Shown here: positions 6,048-10,986 of the stretch, piece by piece
How positions within the stretch are numbered: the first letter of the stretch is position 1
Layout: each line of letters opens with the position of its first letter
Assembly (NCBI GenBank): GCA_002420015.1
Contig: DIHF01000032.1
Location: forward strand, 1 to 10,986
Direction of reading: 5' to 3'
DNA length: 10,986 nucleotides
From: Micavibrio sp. UBA5703
GTDB taxonomy: Bacteria > Pseudomonadota > Alphaproteobacteria > Micavibrionales > Micavibrionaceae
Notes under the pieces: generated by a model
Database searches by the model: none
Seen by the model: the letters and a program-made list of their open reading frames with translations, nothing else
Told to the model about the DNA's origin: nothing
Made by a program: the position numbers and the translations under genes

Positions 6048-9000
6048 ATGAATGGTCTTTCCGCCATCAAGCCGAATAAAGAAAACAGCGAGAGCGATGC
6101 GCAGAAAGAAAATTCCGGCCGCAATGTCCCGGATGTCAGGGCGACGAAGCTGGAGCAGATGCGCAGCCGCATATCCGGTCTCGGCGGTTTGCGTATTTCG
6201 GCGCCGTCCAGGGTTTCGGCCCCTGCCGATGTTGCGGAAAATGCAGAGGCTCAGACTCCGGTGCAGCTTGCTGCGATGGAAGAAGAGCCCTTGTTGCTGG
6301 TTGAGAAGCACGCTCAGGTTGAGGGCTTAACGCATTTTGACAACCCGTCGCGTGTTCCCGCTCTTTATATCGCGGCGGCGGGGCTGACGGCGGCGTGGCT
6401 GGGGTTCAGCGTATCTTATGCCTTCATGAATTTATCCGCGATGTCGATGGCACCGCATGCGCTGGGCGCGTTTTTGGCCGGGGTGTTTTCACCTCCTGCG
6501 TTGCTGTGGTTGCTGGTTACCTCCATGAACCGCCGTGCCGACGTGAGGACGTATTCGGCAGCTTTGCGGCTTGAACTTCAGAACATGCTGTTTCCTGAGC
6601 AGGAAAATTCCGGGCTTATTAATAAGGACATTGAGCGCCTGTGCGCACAGGCGGCGGAAGTGTCTTCGTCTTCCCGCGCCGTTCTCAAATCGTTGCAGCG
6701 GGCGCGGCAGGGGCTGCGCGCCGAGATCCGCGATTTCTCCGGCGTGTCCAAAAAGGCCGAGTTTCATATCGACCGTCTGGCCGAAACTTTGCACGAACGC
6801 GCCGCCAAGCTGGTGACGCTCACCGATGAAATTGAGCAGCGCGTGGCCGGGATTGATGCCAAGACCAAAGAGGGCGCGGATGCATGGGATCAGGCAACGC
6901 TGACCGTGTTGGAAAGAGCCGGAGAAATTGAATCCGCTATGGGAAAGGGTGCCGACAAGATTCTTGAGGCCGCGAACAAGGCGCAGGAAAAGAGCGCCGA
7001 GATCAAGGATCATTTGGCGAAAAGCTATGACTCCCTGAATGAATCCATCGACAACACCGCCGCCCGCCTTGAAGGGTTGGGCACGCGCTTTGACGGTTAC
7101 ACGGAAGGGCTGGCCGAGGCCGCTGAGCGCGTCAACGCGGAAACCAGCCGCCTGGGCGACATGATCAAAGGCCAGGTCGAAAATCTTGAGGGCGTAACCG
7201 GGCGCACGGTCGAGGCGATGACAAAGTCAACCGAAACCATCCGCGAGCACCGCGAGGAGCTGGACAAGGGCGCAGCCGCCGTTGCCGAACAGGCGGAGAA
7301 AATTGCCGCCACGATCAGCGGCTCCATCGACCAGCTTCACGATGCCGTCGATCAGGTCATGATCAAGAGCGAGGGGATGGAAGAGCGCCTCAACGAAAAG
7401 GCCGTGGCGCTGGGCGATACCGTCAGGGATATCGGCAAGCAGGCGGGCGTGATCGAGGAAGCCGGGACGTTTGCCGCCAACAAGCTGGGCGAAGCGTTGT
7501 CCGTCGCCGTATCCGGCGCGGAAGGTATCAGCGCTGCCGTGCGCCGCGCTGTTGAATCTCTGGAGCAATCCACGGATAAAGCCAAGTCGCAGGCCAGCGC
7601 GTTGATCGAGGATACGCAAAAGCGCATTCAGGATCTTAATGAAGCAGGGGCCGGCAATGCCGAGCAGATCAAGGAAATCGTCACCATGCTGGAAAGTTCG
7701 CTGACGCAGGTGGAGAATATTTCCCAGACCTCGCGCCGCCACATCGAGGAAATCTCTGAGGCGATTGCCGAGCAGAACGAAAAAATAACCTTGAGCGGAA
7801 GAACGCTTGCCGAGCGCGTCGACGACGTGCGTAAGGCGCTGGAGCATCCGCTGCGCGATATCGGCGCGGCTGTTGCCGAAGCCGGGGCGCGTCACGAGGA
7901 AATCGAGAACGTCCTGCGCCGCCGCGTCAGCGATCTGAACGAGGCGAGCGAAAAGGCGACGCAAAGCGCGGAAACGATCCGTACCACCCTGCGCGGACAG
8001 GCGCAGGAGATATCCTCGCTTTCCGGCCAGATCGCCGGGCAGGCACGCACCATCAACGAACAGATCGCCCGCCAGAAGGACGAGCTTTCTGGGCAGGTGC
8101 AGGAATCTATCGACACGCTTTCGCAGGTTAGCGAGGCGCTGGATGAAAAGGCGCAAAGGATCAGCCGTATCTCCAGAACCGCCATCGACGATGTTGGCGA
8201 GCTGGAGGGCAAGCTGGCTGGACGCTGCGATGAAATCACGGCGTTCACGGACAGGGCTTTTGCACAGCTTAAAGGTATCGACGAGACTTTGGGCGGCAAG
8301 ATCGTTCTGCTGAAGGAACAGGCCGACACGGCGCTTCAGTCGGTTTCCTCCATTAAGGACGCCCTGAAAGACACGGCAACGGAAATCGAGCCGGTCTATC
8401 AAAAGGCCATTGAGCAGGCGGGCGCGGCGCAGGAGCGTTTTGCAGCGCTTAAAACAGGCTTTCAAAGCACGACCGACAGCAATCTGGCGAAATTGCAGGA
8501 AATCGGCGTTGTCTTCGATGAACGCCTGAACAGGCTCAAGGAAGGTGCGGGCGAGGCGGCAGATGTTTTGCGTTCCTCAAGCGACCACCTCAAGAGCCGC
8601 GTCGAGGATATCGAGAGCGCTTCGCGTTCTGCCGAGAGCCGGATGCGCGAGATTGCCGCCGCGATCGACGGACAATCTTCGGATATTCACCTGATTACCG
8701 ATCAGGCGCTTTTGAAGGTGGAAACGATCCAAAAAGCGATCAATGAGCAGTTCCACGAATTGTCGGCTTCGGTCGGGCAGGCTGTAGCGCAGCTTGAAAG
8801 CGCGGGCGATAATTTCGTCAGGCAGGCAAACGCCGTGGAGCAATCCGCAGATAAGGCCGCCGGAGGCTTTGAACGTGCTGCAGAAAAAGCGCGGGATGAA
8901 AGCGTGATCCTCAACAAAGCGGCTGCGGAAACGGCGGCCTATACAGAGGAGTTGATGAGCAGCGTACAAAGGGAGGCCGAAAACCTTCTTAAACGCGCTG

Positions 9001-9830
9001 CCGAGACTTTACATGAACTCAAAAAGTCCGGCGACAGCTTTGCCATCCGCGCCCGCGAAGTGGCTGAGCAGATGCAGGGCTCGCTGCTAACTTCCGAGCG
9101 TTATGGTGCCGCTCTGAAATCTCAGGCAGCGAGCGTTGCCGACGTTTCGACGCAAACGGCTGAACGCCTCAGCAAGACGGTATCCGTCCTGCTGTCGCAG
9201 GTCGACAATATCGGCAAGGCGGCCAATGACGTGACAGCGAAGGTTGAAGGTGCCCGCAATGAGTTGTCAAAGGAAAGCGAGCGTTTGCTGAATGTATCCG
9301 GCAAAGCCGTCGAGACAACAAAAATCGCGGCGGCAAGTTTCGGCAAGCAGTCGGAATCCCTGTTCAAGGCGGCGCAGGATGCTGCGCATTACGCAGGTGA
9401 AATCCAGCGTGCCGAAACGCGCAGCCAGCGTGAGGCGTTCTTATCCTCGGCCAAGTTTGTGGTCGAGAGTCTCCATTCAATGTCGGTCGACCTGACCCGC
9501 ATGATGGAAGGCGAGATTTCCGAAAAGACATGGAAGGCTTTCCAGCGTGGCGATATCGGCGCTTTCACGCGCCGCCTTGCCGAATTGGGCGACAAGGTGC
9601 CTTTGGAAAAGGCGCGGGCCAAATTTGCCGGAGACAGCGAGTTCAGGACCTATGTCCAGCGCTATATCCGCCAGTTCGAGGAAATGTACGAGCAGGCCCT
9701 GGCCAGCGACCATGGTGCTTTGCTCAGCGCGACCTTCGGTTCCAGCGAAACTGGCAGGCTTTATAATATCTTATGCCAGGTAGCCGGCCGGGAGTCCAAG
9801 CTCAATAGTGCGGCGTTAAAGGTTGCTTAA
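6048..9830 (+). CDS. Giant two-TM coiled-coil protein, TipN-like layout
   Basis: A 1260-residue protein. The polar, partly basic N-terminus (1-100) looks disordered. Two membrane helices follow at about 104-127 and 138-159, joined by a short loop; NRRADVR after the second places both ends in the cytoplasm. Residues about 185-1125 are nearly continuous Ala/Glu/Lys/Gln-rich helix with heptad spacing, no glycine-rich domain and very few cysteines. A C-terminal block (about 1127-1250) looks folded, with tryptophan, aromatics and TWKAFQRGDIGAFTRRL and FRTYVQRYIRQFEEMYEQA. The layout (short cytoplasmic tail, TM hairpin, long cytoplasmic coil) resembles the Caulobacter new-pole marker TipN. From memory the C-terminal block resembles a motif in other large alphaproteobacterial coiled-coil proteins, which I cannot verify. 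Likely role: membrane-anchored scaffold for polarity, division or envelope organisation. AAGGAG at 6034-6039 supports the ATG. The gene stands alone with its own leader. Confidence 0.85.
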   Translation: MNGLSAIKPNKENSESDAQKENSGRNVPDVRATKLEQMRSRISGLGGLRISAPSRVSAPADVAENAEAQTPVQLAAMEEEPLLLVEKHAQVEGLTHFDNPSRVPALYIAAAGLTAAWLGFSVSYAFMNLSAMSMAPHALGAFLAGVFSPPALLWLLVTSMNRRADVRTYSAALRLELQNMLFPEQENSGLINKDIERLCAQAAEVSSSSRAVLKSLQRARQGLRAEIRDFSGVSKKAEFHIDRLAETLHERAAKLVTLTDEIEQRVAGIDAKTKEGADAWDQATLTVLERAGEIESAMGKGADKILEAANKAQEKSAEIKDHLAKSYDSLNESIDNTAARLEGLGTRFDGYTEGLAEAAERVNAETSRLGDMIKGQVENLEGVTGRTVEAMTKSTETIREHREELDKGAAAVAEQAEKIAATISGSIDQLHDAVDQVMIKSEGMEERLNEKAVALGDTVRDIGKQAGVIEEAGTFAANKLGEALSVAVSGAEGISAAVRRAVESLEQSTDKAKSQASALIEDTQKRIQDLNEAGAGNAEQIKEIVTMLESSLTQVENISQTSRRHIEEISEAIAEQNEKITLSGRTLAERVDDVRKALEHPLRDIGAAVAEAGARHEEIENVLRRRVSDLNEASEKATQSAETIRTTLRGQAQEISSLSGQIAGQARTINEQIARQKDELSGQVQESIDTLSQVSEALDEKAQRISRISRTAIDDVGELEGKLAGRCDEITAFTDRAFAQLKGIDETLGGKIVLLKEQADTALQSVSSIKDALKDTATEIEPVYQKAIEQAGAAQERFAALKTGFQSTTDSNLAKLQEIGVVFDERLNRLKEGAGEAADVLRSSSDHLKSRVEDIESASRSAESRMREIAAAIDGQSSDIHLITDQALLKVETIQKAINEQFHELSASVGQAVAQLESAGDNFVRQANAVEQSADKAAGGFERAAEKARDESVILNKAAAETAAYTEELMSSVQREAENLLKRAAETLHELKKSGDSFAIRAREVAEQMQGSLLTSERYGAALKSQAASVADVSTQTAERLSKTVSVLLSQVDNIGKAANDVTAKVEGARNELSKESERLLNVSGKAVETTKIAAASFGKQSESLFKAAQDAAHYAGEIQRAETRSQREAFLSSAKFVVESLHSMSVDLTRMMEGEISEKTWKAFQRGDIGAFTRRLAELGDKVPLEKARAKFAGDSEFRTYVQRYIRQFEEMYEQALASDHGALLSATFGSSETGRLYNILCQVAGRESKLNSAALKVA

Positions 9831-9837
9831 GTGTCTT

Positions 9838-9880
9838 TCTGTTAAAAAGGAATGATGGTACAATTCATCGGTTTAACAGA
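9838..9880. promoter_or_regulatory. 9-bp inverted repeat enclosing an extended -10 promoter
   Basis: TCTGTTAAA (9838-9846) and TTTAACAGA (9872-9880) are perfect inverted arms 25 bases apart. Between them TGGTACAAT (9856-9864) is an extended -10 element (TGn plus TACAAT, 5/6 match), reading toward the HAD gene. Transcription would start near 9871, about 27 bases before its ATG. No good -35 hexamer is present, as is common for extended -10 promoters. The arms may bind a repressor across the promoter or form an RNA/DNA hairpin. Confidence 0.45.
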
Positions 9881-9897
9881 GGGATAGCGAAGGCGGC

Positions 9898-10839
9898 ATG
9901 AGCGCAGAAAACGTAACGACCAAGTTTTGTCAGGGTATTTCGGATATTTCCGACAGCTATATGGGCTTTATCATCGACCAGTGGGGTGTGCTCCATAACG
10001 GCGAAAAACCCTATGACGGGGTCATTGAGTGCCTGAAAGAGCTTAGGAACAGGCATAAGTTCATTATCGTTTTATCCAATTCGGGCAAAAGGGCGCAAAC
10101 CAATATCGAACGTCTAGAAGAGATCGGCATCAGCCGCAAACTTTACGATGTGCTTTTGACCTCCGGCGAAATGGCCTGGCAGGGGATCAAGAACCAGGAC
10201 GACAAATATTTCGAAGGGCTTGGCAACAAGTGCTTTCTTATCAGCCGTGGCGGCGACCGCTCTATCGTCGAAGGGCTGGATGTCGAGGTGGTCAAGGATA
10301 TCAAGAAGGCTTCGTTTCTTCTCATCAGCGGTGCCGACGCGCCGGATATGACGATCAAGGATTATGAAGCCATTTTGAAAGAGGGTGCGCGCCGCAGCCT
10401 CAAGGCGATTTGCGCCAACCCCGACAGCCTCGGCGTCATGGGAGGCGGCAACATTATGGGTCCCGGCACGCTGGCGCGGCGCTATCAGGATTACGGCGGC
10501 GTGGTCTATTACATCGGCAAGCCGCACCAGCCGATTTTCAACCACTGCATCAAACTGTTGCAGGAGAAGAACATATATCCCGGCCAGACGGTCGTGGTCG
10601 GCGACACCATGGCGCACGATATTCTGGGTGGCGATCTGGCGAATATGGATACATGCCTTGTCCGCAGCGGTCTTCACAAGCCTGCCTTCAAAAACGTCAA
10701 AACACCCGCCGAGCTCAACAAGGCGCTCAACACTCTTGTTGCGCAGTATAACGGCGTGCGGCCGAAATACATGGTCCACAAGCTAAGCTGGGGCAAGGCG
10801 CTTCCCGACCGCAAGCATAAGAAACGGGCTTCACGATAG
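9898..10839 (+). CDS. TIGR01459-type HAD superfamily class IIA hydrolase
   Basis: A 313-residue cytoplasmic haloacid-dehalogenase-fold protein of the NagD-like class IIA, close to family length with a short basic C-terminal tail. Motif I is IIDQWGVLHNG with nucleophile Asp27. Motif II is VLSNSGKRA with Ser60, motif III is IGKPHQPIF with Lys208, and motif IV is VVGDTMAHDILGG with Asp236 and Asp241. The class IIA cap lies between motifs II and III (ISGADAPDMTIKDYEAIL, then ANPDSLGVMGGG). The second motif I residue, normally Asp in HAD phosphatases (DxD), is Trp29; a DxWGVLH motif is, to my knowledge, characteristic of the TIGR01459 group. Its substrate is not established. ATG 9898 follows a modest AAGG ribosome binding site. 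It has its own likely promoter in the 67-bp gap after the coiled-coil gene and ends only 6 bp from the convergent gene. Confidence 0.92.
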   Translation: MSAENVTTKFCQGISDISDSYMGFIIDQWGVLHNGEKPYDGVIECLKELRNRHKFIIVLSNSGKRAQTNIERLEEIGISRKLYDVLLTSGEMAWQGIKNQDDKYFEGLGNKCFLISRGGDRSIVEGLDVEVVKDIKKASFLLISGADAPDMTIKDYEAILKEGARRSLKAICANPDSLGVMGGGNIMGPGTLARRYQDYGGVVYYIGKPHQPIFNHCIKLLQEKNIYPGQTVVVGDTMAHDILGGDLANMDTCLVRSGLHKPAFKNVKTPAELNKALNTLVAQYNGVRPKYMVHKLSWGKALPDRKHKKRASR

Positions 10840-10845
10840 GTTGAT

Positions 10846-10986
10846 CTACACCGAAGGCGGCAGGAGGACGGTCATGGCCGCCTTGATTTCTGGCATGGCG
10901 CGTTCGGTGGCTTCCTCGCCCAAAATGATAAGCTCTTTGGCTTTTTCAAATTCCAGCAAACCGATATGGCCGATATGCGGCTTGAT
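10846..10986 (-). CDS. Patatin-like phospholipase, C-terminal end only
   Basis: The last 46 codons of a minus-strand gene that enters from the right edge, ending at TAG (10846-10848). The segment IKPHIGHIGLLEFEKAKELI, followed by GEEATERAMPEI, closely resembles the C-terminal region of bacterial RssA-like patatin phospholipases (typical form RPDxGxIGLLEFHRAxELIxxGexA). The catalytic Gly-x-Ser-x-Gly and Asp-Gly dyad motifs would lie outside the window, so activity cannot be judged. It converges on the HAD gene with 6 bp between the stop codons and no terminator hairpin visible between them. Confidence 0.7.
   Translation of the reverse strand: MKPHIGHIGLLEFEKAKELIILGEEATERAMPEIKAAMTVLLPPSV

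Noticed and set aside
7720..7840. Chemoreceptor-like signalling hairpin in the coiled-coil protein
   Set aside because: A stretch around EISEAIAEQNEK faintly recalls methyl-accepting proteins, but the conserved hairpin tip (E-A-A-R-A-G-E type) is absent.
7227..8465. 412-codon open frame antisense to the coiled-coil gene
   Set aside because: It is a shadow of the Ala/Glu/Lys-rich codon pattern of the plus-strand gene. Its translation is low-complexity Leu/Arg-rich with no family motif, and the plus-strand protein is clearly the real product.

Overview
The window reads as a stretch of alphaproteobacterial chromosome of moderate to high GC. The evidence is the miaB-phoH gene order, a TIGR01459-type HAD hydrolase, and a large polar-protein-like coiled-coil gene. 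I cannot name the genus. A deep-branching or Rhodospirillales/Micavibrio-like lineage is a guess from protein flavour only.

Left part (1-2933, minus strand): a tRNA/ribosome RNA-processing operon read right to left. It holds miaB (tRNA methylthiotransferase), then a short second PhoH-like ATPase, then the normal full-type phoH/ybeZ gene, which runs off the left edge. The usual order is miaB-phoH-ybeY, so the short PhoH paralogue is an extra gene inserted in the cassette. It is AT-richer than its neighbours, lacks the N-terminal KH-like domain, and has an in-frame 6-bp tandem duplication inside its GD(P)SQ nucleotide-sensing motif.

Middle part (2977-5865, plus strand): a tight three-gene operon with 3-nt gaps. 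It encodes a D-2-hydroxyacid dehydrogenase (glyoxylate/hydroxypyruvate reductase type), a small exported four-cysteine protein of unknown function, and an AGCS-family sodium:alanine/glycine symporter. It is divergent from miaB with only 43 bp between the start codons.

Right part (5866-10986): a 182-bp leader carries two copies of a DnaA-box-containing repeat. It precedes a 1260-residue protein with two N-terminal membrane segments, roughly 900 residues of coiled coil and a C-terminal folded block. Its layout recalls the Caulobacter polarity protein TipN. A short intergenic region follows, with a 9-bp inverted repeat around an extended -10 promoter, then a class IIA HAD hydrolase with a DxW active-site motif. 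The C-terminus of a patatin-like phospholipase gene enters from the right edge on the minus strand.

No RNA genes, insertion sequences, CRISPR arrays or prophage genes are visible. The best leads for something new are the second PhoH with its altered motif, and the DnaA-box repeat in front of the giant coiled-coil gene.
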